Below are positions 13,613 through 19,280 of a stretch of DNA of 19,280 nt, piece by piece. Source of the stretch: Deltaproteobacteria bacterium. Lineage in GTDB: Bacteria; Desulfobacterota; Desulfobacteria; Desulfobacterales; JAFDHS01. The DNA lies in contig JAFDHS010000001.1 of assembly GCA_019308655.1 (NCBI GenBank), positions 1-19,280 on the forward strand, read 5' to 3'. A model generated the notes under the pieces. It was not told the DNA's origin, searched no databases, and saw only the letters and a program-made list of their open reading frames with translations. Both the position numbers and the translations under genes were made by a program. Each line of letters starts with the position of its first letter. Position 1 is the first letter of the stretch.

Positions 13613-13870
13613 TCAAACAGCCTTTTCAACTATCCTAGTAAGACGCCATCTTTTCATTCGGCTGAGCGGCCTTGACTCGGTAATTAATACTTTATCACCT
13701 ATTTTGCAGGCATTATTGTCATCATGAGCAGCAAATTTGGCACGCCTTTTTTGATATTTTTTATAAACCCGATGTTTTACAAGTCTTTCAACCAGAACAA
13801 TTATAGTCTTATCCATTTTATCACTTACAACTGTTCCGACCTGTTCTCTTTTTATTCCTCGCTTTTTCAT
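13613..13870 (-). CDS. rpsQ: 30S ribosomal protein S17
   Basis: S17, 85 residues (E. coli 84), an OB-fold protein that binds 16S rRNA early in assembly. VGTVVSDKMDKTIIVLVER and KIGDKVLITESRPLSRMKRWRL are signature blocks. The ATG lies eight bases after the rpmC stop without a clear Shine-Dalgarno sequence, so it may depend on ribosomes ending rpmC. It belongs to the rpmC-rpsQ-rplN order. Confidence 0.98.
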   Translation of the reverse strand: MKKRGIKREQVGTVVSDKMDKTIIVLVERLVKHRVYKKYQKRRAKFAAHDDNNACKIGDKVLITESRPLSRMKRWRLTRIVEKAV

Positions 13871-13878
13871 GGCAGCAA

Positions 13879-14091
13879 CTATTCTTTATCTGTATGAGGT
13901 TTTTTCAATTCAAACTCTCTTTGAACTGTATTTATTCTTGCTATATCCTGTTTGACCTGACGAATTCTGGCAGAATTTTCAAGCTGACCCACTTCGAGCT
14001 GAAATCGCAAATTGAAATACTCCTGTTTCAGATCAACTATCTTGTGATTCATCTCCTCATTACTAAAGTCTCTAATCTCACTCGCTTTCAC
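13879..14091 (-). CDS. rpmC: 50S ribosomal protein L29
   Basis: L29, 70 residues (E. coli 63), a two-helix protein at the tunnel exit where SRP and trigger factor dock. MKASEIRDFSNEEMNHKIVDL, EYFNLRFQLEVGQLEN and ARIRQVKQDIARI are the family pattern. It starts with GTG (14089-14091), whose G is the last base of the rplP TAG stop, a one-base overlap. AGAGGAG lies nine bases upstream inside rplP. The C terminus (KKPHTDKE) is a few residues longer than usual. Confidence 0.97.
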   Translation of the reverse strand: MKASEIRDFSNEEMNHKIVDLKQEYFNLRFQLEVGQLENSARIRQVKQDIARINTVQREFELKKPHTDKE

Positions 14092-14504
14092 TATAGTTCG
14101 CTCCTCTCAACAAATCTTGTTTTTACAGAAAGTTTGTGCGAAGCGAGCCGGAAGGCTTCCTTGGCCATATCTTTTGAGATGCCTTCTATCTCATAAATTA
14201 TTCTTCCCGGACGCACTACGGCAACCCAACCTTCCGGAGGTCCTTTACCCTTACCCATTCTGACCTCGGCAGGTTTTTTTGTAAAAGGTTTATCCGGAAA
14301 AATCCTTATCCATATTTTGCCCCCTCTTTTTACATGACGGGTCATGGCGATACGAGCGGCTTCTATCTCCCTTGAATTGAGCGAACCGCATTCCAAAGCC
14401 TGAAGCCCGAATTCACCAAAATCAAGATTAGAACCCCGCCGGGCCTTACCGGCCATTCTACCTCTTTGCTGCTTACGAAATTTTACCTTTTTGGGACTCA
14501 GCAT
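14091..14504 (-). CDS. rplP: 50S ribosomal protein L16
   Basis: L16, 137 residues (E. coli 136), helps position A-site tRNA near the peptidyl-transferase centre. MLSPKKVKFRKQQRGRM at the start and GKGKGPPEGWVAVVRPGRI in the middle are signatures, with HVKRGGKIWIRIFPDKPFT between. An ATG start with AGGAG upstream agrees with homologues. The stop overlaps the rpmC start by one base. Confidence 0.98.
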   Translation of the reverse strand: MLSPKKVKFRKQQRGRMAGKARRGSNLDFGEFGLQALECGSLNSREIEAARIAMTRHVKRGGKIWIRIFPDKPFTKKPAEVRMGKGKGPPEGWVAVVRPGRIIYEIEGISKDMAKEAFRLASHKLSVKTRFVERSEL

Positions 14505-14527
14505 GTCCTTAATCTCCTAATCAATGA

Positions 14528-15184
14528 CTAACCGCCGACGGCTTCTAATTTCTTCTTGTTCAGAATCTCACCTTTAAAAATAAAAACCTTCACACCTATT
14601 ATTCCATAAGTGGTCTGCGCTTCAGTAAAACCATAATCGATATCAGCCCGAAGGGTATGGAGGGGAACCCGTCCTTCTCTGTACCATTCGGTCCTTGCCA
14701 TCTCAGCGCCTCCGAGTCGACCCGAACAAATAATTTTTACGCCCTTAGCTCCAAATCGCATGGATGAAGAAACGCCTCTTTTCATAGCGCGACGAAATGC
14801 AATCCTTCTGACCAATTGATTTGCAACATTTTCAGCTACAAGTTGAGCGTCAATTTCAGGCTTTCTCACTTCTTGAATGTCAACAAGTACTTCCTGAGAT
14901 ACCATTGATTCAAGTTCTTTTTTCAGTTTCTCAATTTCAGAACCTTTTTTGCCAATCACTATCCCGGGCCTGGCCGTAAAAATCTGGAATCTTATACGCT
15001 TGGAGGACCTTTCGATCTGTACCCTGGAAATGCCGGCATGAAAGAGTTTTTTCTTTATGTACTTTCTAAGGTTGTAATCCTCCAGTATAAAATCTGAATA
15101 CTTCTTTTTACCGGCGTACCACCTTGACTCCCATGTCTTGACTATACCCAACCTCAATCCAATTGGATTTACTTTCTGGCCCAA
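14528..15184 (-). CDS. rpsC: 30S ribosomal protein S3
   Basis: S3, 218 residues (E. coli 233), in the 30S head at the mRNA entry channel. MGQKVNPIGLRLGI opens it; the KH domain has GIVIGKKGSEI with the GxxG loop at residues 78-81. The C-terminal domain shows GVKIICSGRLGGAEMAR and YGIIGVKVFIFKGE. The tail is shorter than in E. coli. It starts with TTG (15182-15184) behind a perfect AGGAGG that overlaps the rplV stop. Confidence 0.98.
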   Translation of the reverse strand: MGQKVNPIGLRLGIVKTWESRWYAGKKKYSDFILEDYNLRKYIKKKLFHAGISRVQIERSSKRIRFQIFTARPGIVIGKKGSEIEKLKKELESMVSQEVLVDIQEVRKPEIDAQLVAENVANQLVRRIAFRRAMKRGVSSSMRFGAKGVKIICSGRLGGAEMARTEWYREGRVPLHTLRADIDYGFTEAQTTYGIIGVKVFIFKGEILNKKKLEAVGG

Positions 15185-15192
15185 GCGTTTTA

Positions 15193-15198
15193 CCTCCT
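15193..15198 (-). promoter_or_regulatory. Ribosome binding site of rpsC (TTG start)
   Basis: AGGAGG, eight bases before the TTG at 15184. It shares bases with the TAG stop of rplV (15197-15199), which suggests coupling. Confidence 0.85.
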
Positions 15199-15538
15199 AT
15201 TTAGTCAATCCTTCGGCTACAATGACTGTTATATGACTTGTTCTTTTCAAAATTCGGGTACCTCTGCCTCTGGCCCTGGCTCTAAAACGCTTTAGCATGG
15301 GGCCTTGATCAACGATGATGTTGCGCACAACAAGAGAATCGATATCAAGATCTTGATTTTGATCCGCATTAGCAATCGCAGATCTAAGTACTTTTTCAAC
15401 AATACCGGCTGATTTTTGAGGCATAAATTTAAGCATATTCAGACCGGCCTCAACGGGTTCCCCCTTGATAGCACCAACTATTTTGCGTACCTTCTGAGGA
15501 GAAATGCGTATGTACTTTGCTACAGCTTTAGCCTCCAT
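15197..15538 (-). CDS. rplV: 50S ribosomal protein L22
   Basis: L22, 113 residues (E. coli 110). Its long beta-hairpin lines the nascent-peptide tunnel and is a site of macrolide-resistance changes. AKYIRISPQKVRKIVGAIKG at the start and MLKRFRARARGRGTRILKR for the hairpin are clear; no deletion in the hairpin is visible. The ATG is preceded by AAGGGA. It is 28 bases after rpsS. Confidence 0.98.
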   Translation of the reverse strand: MEAKAVAKYIRISPQKVRKIVGAIKGEPVEAGLNMLKFMPQKSAGIVEKVLRSAIANADQNQDLDIDSLVVRNIIVDQGPMLKRFRARARGRGTRILKRTSHITVIVAEGLTK

Positions 15539-15566
15539 TTAAAAATTCCCTTAATCTTTAATTTCG

Positions 15567-15845
15567 CTACTTCAATTTCGTTTTTTTACCACCCGCATGG
15601 CCATAATAAGTCCGTGTCGGAGAAAATTCCCCTAGTTTATGACCTACCATATTCTCGGTAACAAAAACAGGTATAAACTTTTTTCCATTGTGAACCGCAA
15701 GTGTAATACCAACCATTTCCGGTATAACAGTCGAACGTCTTGACCATGTTTTAAGAACCTTGCCGCTGCGTTCCTGTTGAGACGCGAACACTTTTTTTAA
15801 CAACTTGGGTTCAATGTATGGACCTTTTTTTAACGAACGTGGCAT
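15567..15845 (-). CDS. rpsS: 30S ribosomal protein S19
   Basis: S19, 92 residues as in E. coli, binds the 16S rRNA head with S13 and contacts tRNA. MPRSLKKGPYIEPKLLKKV, TWSRRSTVIPEMVG and the end MVGHKLGEFSPTRTYYGH are signatures. The ATG lies five bases behind AGGAG. It is 77 bases after rplB; the gap is AT-rich and I see no gene or structure in it. Confidence 0.98.
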   Translation of the reverse strand: MPRSLKKGPYIEPKLLKKVFASQQERSGKVLKTWSRRSTVIPEMVGITLAVHNGKKFIPVFVTENMVGHKLGEFSPTRTYYGHAGGKKTKLK

Positions 15846-15922
15846 AACTTCTCCTGCATATATCTATTAGATTTGCACCTGTTGGTTTTATAAAGGTAAA
15901 ACAAATCATCTGGATCTTTTTG

Positions 15923-16747
15923 CTACTTTGTTCGCCTTTTTACAATAAAGCGATCTGTTTTCTTGTTTTTACGGGTTCTGAATCCTTTAGACGGCTGACC
16001 CCATGGAGAACATGGATGCCGTCCACCGGAAGACCTTCCTTCACCGCCTCCCATGGGATGATCAACCGGATTCATTGCCACTCCGCGAACACTTGGACGT
16101 ATACCGAGTCGACGTTTCCTTCCGGCCTTACCAATTGATATATTTTCATGATCTGTGTTGCCGATTTGTCCTATAGTGGCCTTACATTTTAATAAAACCC
16201 TTCTAACTTCACCGGATGGAAGTTTAATCAGCGCATAGGGAGCTTCCTTTGCCATCAACTGAGCAAAAGCCCCGGCACTTCTTACAATCTGTCCGCCTTT
16301 ACCGATACGCAACTCAATATTATGAATATAGGTTCCAAGGGGAATATTATTAAGAACCAAAGTGTTCCCGGGTTTTATATCCGCCCCTTCCCCCGATATA
16401 ACGGTGTTACCGACTGACAGGTTAACAGGTGCGATTATATAACGTTTCTCACCATCGGCATAATTCAAAAGCGCAATTCGTGCACTACGATTGGGATCGT
16501 ACTCAATTGATGCCACTTTTGCCGGAATGCCCTCTTTATCCCGTTTAAAATCAATAACCCGATAATGTCGCTTATGACCACCGCCACGATGTCGAGCAGT
16601 TATACGCCCGTTGGAATTTCGACCACCTGTCTTTTTTATGGGCTTTAACAGACTCTTTTCAGGGGTTGTTTTTGTAATCTCTTCAAATGTAGAATATTCT
16701 TGGAATCGACGCCCAGAAGATGTCGGTTTTACTTTCTTAACTGCCAT
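15923..16747 (-). CDS. rplB: 50S ribosomal protein L2
   Basis: L2, 274 residues (E. coli 273), a primary 23S rRNA binder needed for peptidyl-transferase activity and subunit joining. GRNSNGRITARHRGGGHKRHYR near residues 42-63 and DHPMGGGEGRSSGGRHP near the end are signatures; His230 corresponds to the important His229 of E. coli. The basic tail (KNKKTDRFIVKRRTK) is normal. The ATG has a GGGGG-rich site seven bases upstream. It is 51 bases after rplW. Confidence 0.98.
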   Translation of the reverse strand: MAVKKVKPTSSGRRFQEYSTFEEITKTTPEKSLLKPIKKTGGRNSNGRITARHRGGGHKRHYRVIDFKRDKEGIPAKVASIEYDPNRSARIALLNYADGEKRYIIAPVNLSVGNTVISGEGADIKPGNTLVLNNIPLGTYIHNIELRIGKGGQIVRSAGAFAQLMAKEAPYALIKLPSGEVRRVLLKCKATIGQIGNTDHENISIGKAGRKRRLGIRPSVRGVAMNPVDHPMGGGEGRSSGGRHPCSPWGQPSKGFRTRKNKKTDRFIVKRRTK

Positions 16748-16798
16748 TATATGCCCCCTAGCCTCTAAACGGGCCGGTAACCGGATCCACGATCAGTT

Positions 16799-17092
16799 TT
16801 AAACTCCTTCAAAAAAATCAATACGCTCACCAGGCATTAACGTTACAATCGCTTTTTTCCAATCTCTTCGTTTACCAATCGTTTTGCCTCTGCGTTTGAC
16901 TTTACCTTTGATTTGCATTGTCCGCACAGCAGCCACTTTAACATTAAAAATTTTTTCAACGGCCCTGCGTATTTCAATCCGGTTTGATTTGCGATCAACC
17001 TCAAAGGTAAACTGACCCGCTAATTCTTTTTGAATATTTGTCTTCTCAGTATTCAAAGGTCTTTTAATCACGTCATACTGATTCATGTTCAT
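16799..17092 (-). CDS. rplW: 50S ribosomal protein L23
   Basis: L23, 97 residues (E. coli 100), the tunnel-exit docking site for trigger factor and SRP. DVIKRPLNTEKTN and FEVDRKSNRIEIRRAVEKIF with the following FNVKVAAVRTM are typical, as is the basic KGKVKRRGKTIGKRRDWKKA loop. The first ATG overlaps the rplD stop by four bases (ATGA), which indicates coupling. The second ATG, two codons on, is an alternative. Confidence 0.97.
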   Translation of the reverse strand: MNMNQYDVIKRPLNTEKTNIQKELAGQFTFEVDRKSNRIEIRRAVEKIFNVKVAAVRTMQIKGKVKRRGKTIGKRRDWKKAIVTLMPGERIDFFEGV

Positions 17093-17712
17093 GAGAGCAA
17101 CCTCCCTTCGATATCCTTTACAGAGGCCTCAAGCAAGACCAGGTGCTTATATTTAAGGATGTCATAGACATTCAGCCCTTCACTCCTCAAGATCTTAACA
17201 CCAGGCACATTTCTAGCGGAAAGCTCAAGATTCTTATTACTCTCATCTGTAACGATCAATACGTTTTTTAATTTCAAAACCTCGACAACAGATAAGAATT
17301 TTTTGGTCTTTATCTCGTCGAGAAAAAAACTGTCAAGGACAACAAGACTTTCATCCTCCAATTTACTACTCAAGGCCATTTTTAAGGCAAGTGCCCTCAC
17401 TTTTTTGGGAACCTTATAAGAATAGTTTTTCGGAATAGGCCCGAAGACGACACCGCCACCTCTGAGCAGAGGCGATTTGATATTCCCACGACGTGCGTTT
17501 CCTGTTCCCTTCTGTCGAAAAAGTTTTCTCTGGCTACCCCTTACATCAGAACGATGTTTTACAGACGCAGAACCCGAACGTCTCGATGCCAGTTGCATGG
17601 TTACAACCTCATGCAAAACACTGCGCTTTGCCGGGACATTAAAAATGCCGTCCGCAAGATCGATCTGTGAAACTTTTTCCCCCTTAATATTTTGAACTTC
17701 AACGACAGCCAT
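17089..17712 (-). CDS. rplD: 50S ribosomal protein L4
   Basis: L4, 207 residues (E. coli 201), has a long loop that reaches the exit tunnel and, in E. coli, represses the S10 operon. The loop is recognisable as QRKLFRQKGTGNARRGNIKS followed by PLLRGGGVVFGP (about residues 62-95). The rest is the usual alpha/beta domain (KMALSSKLEDESLVVLDS). The ATG has CGAGGA five bases upstream. It follows rplC after 88 bases, and its stop overlaps rplW. No extra-ribosomal regulatory leader can be seen, because rpsJ follows tuf closely. Confidence 0.97.
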   Translation of the reverse strand: MAVVEVQNIKGEKVSQIDLADGIFNVPAKRSVLHEVVTMQLASRRSGSASVKHRSDVRGSQRKLFRQKGTGNARRGNIKSPLLRGGGVVFGPIPKNYSYKVPKKVRALALKMALSSKLEDESLVVLDSFFLDEIKTKKFLSVVEVLKLKNVLIVTDESNKNLELSARNVPGVKILRSEGLNVYDILKYKHLVLLEASVKDIEGRLLS

Positions 17713-17800
17713 AATATTCCTCGTTACAATTCATTGAGCATTCAGGTGAAGGCCAAGGCAGTTTTGAATCCTTACTGTCAGCTCTCAACCTAAAACATAT

Positions 17801-18433
17801 CTATCTTATAAATTTCATTTTTTTTATTTCAACAAGCCCGGATTTGGAACCCGGCACAGCACCCTTAATAAGGATTAAATTATCTTCCGGCCTGATATCG
17901 ACAATCTCAAGATTCCGAACGGTTTTACGTGCATTTCCATAATGACCGGGCATTTTCTTACCCTTGATAATCTTGCCGGGCCAAGCACTACAACCGACTG
18001 ATCCAGGAACTCTGTGACTTCTGCTTCCGTGTGTTTTAGGACCGCCATGAAAACCGTGCCTCTTTATAACACCTGAGAAACCGCGCCCCTTTGTAATACC
18101 GGTGACATCAATAAACTCTCCGAGTTTAAACATATCCAGTGTTATTTTCTGGCCGATTTTGAACTCATCCGGATTCTCTGCTGCAAATTCTCGAAGGTAA
18201 GCAAAAATTCCATCACCACTCTTTTTAAAATGCCCTGCAAGAGGTTTGCTTACAGATGAAGGCTTCTTTTCCTCGAATCCCAACTGAATCGCATCGTAAC
18301 CATCGGTTGCCTTTGTCTTCATCTGGGTAATCAGACACGGTCCGGCCTGAATAACAGTTACCGGTATATATCTGCCTTCAGAAGAAAAAAGGCCTGTCAT
18401 CCCCAATTTCTTTCCTATTATTCCTCTACACAT
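17801..18433 (-). CDS. rplC: 50S ribosomal protein L3
   Basis: L3, 210 residues (E. coli 209), starts 50S assembly and reaches toward the peptidyl-transferase centre. IIGKKLGMTGLFSSEGR at the N terminus, TKGRGFSGVIKRHGFHGGPKT and HGSRSHRVPGSVG are signatures. Where E. coli L3 has a methylated Gln in its GQNQ stretch, this protein has GCSAWPGK, so that modification is not expected. The ATG gives an unusual MCRG start; no better one fits. It is 20 bases after rpsJ. Confidence 0.97.
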   Translation of the reverse strand: MCRGIIGKKLGMTGLFSSEGRYIPVTVIQAGPCLITQMKTKATDGYDAIQLGFEEKKPSSVSKPLAGHFKKSGDGIFAYLREFAAENPDEFKIGQKITLDMFKLGEFIDVTGITKGRGFSGVIKRHGFHGGPKTHGSRSHRVPGSVGCSAWPGKIIKGKKMPGHYGNARKTVRNLEIVDIRPEDNLILIKGAVPGSKSGLVEIKKMKFIR

Positions 18434-18453
18434 AACTGTTACTCTTCCCCATG

Positions 18454-18765
18454 CTACAGTTTTATCTCCACATCAACTCCCGGAGAAAGATCCAGCTTCA
18501 TCAAAGCATCCACTGTCTGCTGTGTCGGTTCCAGAATATCCAAAAGACGTTTATGTGTCCGGATCTCAAACTGCTCACGCGACTTTTTATCAACATGAGG
18601 TGATCTCAAAACACAATATTTATTGATCATTGTTGGAAGGGGTATAGGCCCTACAATTTTCGCACCTGTCTTTCTGGCAGTATCGACAATATCCAGGGCA
18701 GACTGATCCAGAAGCTTATGATCGTATGCTTTAAGTCTGATCCTGATTTTGGAATTCATCATCAT
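18454..18765 (-). CDS. rpsJ: 30S ribosomal protein S10
   Basis: S10, 103 residues (E. coli 103), in the 30S head, also the NusE partner in transcription antitermination. KIRIRLKAYDHKLLDQSA, GPIPLPT and SPHVDKKSREQFEIRTHKR are signatures. Three ATGs stand in a row (18765, 18762, 18759) and the upstream region (GTGAAAGAC) gives no clear choice, so the exact start is uncertain by two codons. It lies 17 bases after tuf, so it is probably transcribed with the str-type genes. Confidence 0.97.
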   Translation of the reverse strand: MMMNSKIRIRLKAYDHKLLDQSALDIVDTARKTGAKIVGPIPLPTMINKYCVLRSPHVDKKSREQFEIRTHKRLLDILEPTQQTVDALMKLDLSPGVDVEIKL

Positions 18766-18782
18766 AATTTAAGTCTTTCACT

Positions 18783-19280
18783 CTATTCGATTATTTCAAT
18801 TACCACGCCGGCTCCGACAGTTCGACCGCCTTCTCTAATCGCAAATCTCAGCTCTTTCTCCATTGCAATCGGAGCGATAAGCTCACCAGTGATCGTTATG
18901 TTATCACCGGGCATAATCATCTCTACACCCTCCGGCAATGTCAAAATACCGGTCACGTCTGTTGTTCTGAAAAAGAACTGTGGTCTGTACCCGCTGAAGA
19001 ACGGCGTATGACGCCCGCCTTCTTCCTTGCTCAGAACATACACCTCAGCCTTAAACTTAGTATGAGGCTTAATGCTGCCCGGAACTGCCACAACCTGACC
19101 ACGTTCCACTTCATCCCGCTTTATACCGCGCATCAAAAGGCCGACGTTATCTCCGGCACGACCTTCATCAAGCAACTTCCTGAACATCTCAACACCGGTA
19201 CAAACCGTTTTGATTGTCTCTCGAATCCCAACGATCTCAACAGTATCACCGACCTTGATTATACCTCGATCTACACGACC
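18783..19280 (-). CDS. tuf: Elongation factor Tu (C-terminal part, 5' end outside window)
   Basis: The last 165 residues of EF-Tu (E. coli 394), the GTPase that brings aminoacyl-tRNA to the ribosome. The frame is open to the right edge. Visible are part of domain II (GRVDRGIIKVGDTVEIVGI, TGVEMFRKLLDEGRAGDNVG) and domain III (HTKFKAEVYVLSKEEGGRHTPFF, YRPQFFFRTTDVTG, MPGDNI, FAIREGGRTVGAGVV). The GTP-binding domain is outside. tuf directly before rpsJ is the usual end of a str-type operon (rpsL-rpsG-fusA-tuf). Confidence 0.98.
   Translation of the reverse strand, partial: GRVDRGIIKVGDTVEIVGIRETIKTVCTGVEMFRKLLDEGRAGDNVGLLMRGIKRDEVERGQVVAVPGSIKPHTKFKAEVYVLSKEEGGRHTPFFSGYRPQFFFRTTDVTGILTLPEGVEMIMPGDNITITGELIAPIAMEKELRFAIREGGRTVGAGVVIEIIE

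Noticed and set aside
16748..16798. CCGGT-ACCGG palindrome in the rplW-rplB gap
   Set aside because: A 5-bp stem with a 1-base loop cannot fold well and has no T-run; probably chance.
1..19280. tRNA or rRNA genes, CRISPR arrays, prophage or defence genes
   Set aside because: Reading both strands showed no regular repeat-spacer pattern, no tRNA cloverleaf and no such proteins; apart from the TnpB fossil the content is housekeeping.

Overview
The window is a long, almost unbroken bacterial ribosomal-protein cluster on the minus strand (about 4130-19280), facing a short plus-strand group of three housekeeping genes (1-3985). The gene set and several family traits suggest a Gram-negative, sulfate-reducer-like lineage of Desulfobacterota (old Deltaproteobacteria, Desulfobacterales-like). 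These traits are a DHH-CBS-CBS-nucleotidyltransferase fusion, a cysteine-rich TrpRS, zinc-type S4/S14/L24/L36, and AT-leaning DNA with rich Shine-Dalgarno sites. The taxon is inferred from memory of families, not from a search.

Plus strand, left: the 3' part of a tRNA nucleotidyltransferase/poly(A) polymerase fusion protein (DHH, DHHA1, two CBS domains, polymerase head, RNA-binding tail). It is broken by a 4-bp tandem duplication at 473-480 that shifts the frame. A site-2 protease (M50) gene overlaps its end, and trpS follows with its own strong ribosome binding site. TrpRS carries a cysteine set close to that of the iron-sulfur TrpRS type. trpS ends at a convergent junction holding a GGGCGATC palindrome (probably a dispersed repeat) and a bidirectional terminator shared with rplQ.

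Minus strand, transcribed from right to left: tuf (3' part only), then S10-type genes (rpsJ, rplC, rplD, rplW, rplB, rpsS, rplV, rpsC, rplP, rpmC, rpsQ), spc-type genes (rplN, rplX, rplE, rpsN, rpsH, rplF, rplR, rpsE, rpmD, rplO, secY), infA, rpmJ, and alpha-type genes (rpsM, rpsK, rpsD, rpoA, rplQ). Most gaps are 3-100 bases, several genes overlap or share stop and ribosome-binding bases, and there is no clear internal terminator, so the cluster is probably co-transcribed and translationally coupled. Together it supplies 30S and 50S proteins, IF-1, EF-Tu, the RNA polymerase alpha subunit and the SecY translocon channel. No map (methionine aminopeptidase) gene lies between secY and infA, where many bacteria have it.

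The one stretch that is not ordinary is the 316-base gap between infA and rpmJ. Its minus strand encodes a stop-bounded fragment that I read as the degenerate C-terminal tail of an IS200/IS605-family TnpB. It has the compact hairpins expected at the right end of such elements, where the guide-RNA (omega RNA) scaffold normally lies. This transposon fossil sits inside an essential operon, just upstream of rpmJ. Other points are five TTG starts, all in 30S-protein genes and all behind perfect AGGAGG motifs, and a 151-base rpsD-rpoA gap with a weak promoter candidate and small hairpins.
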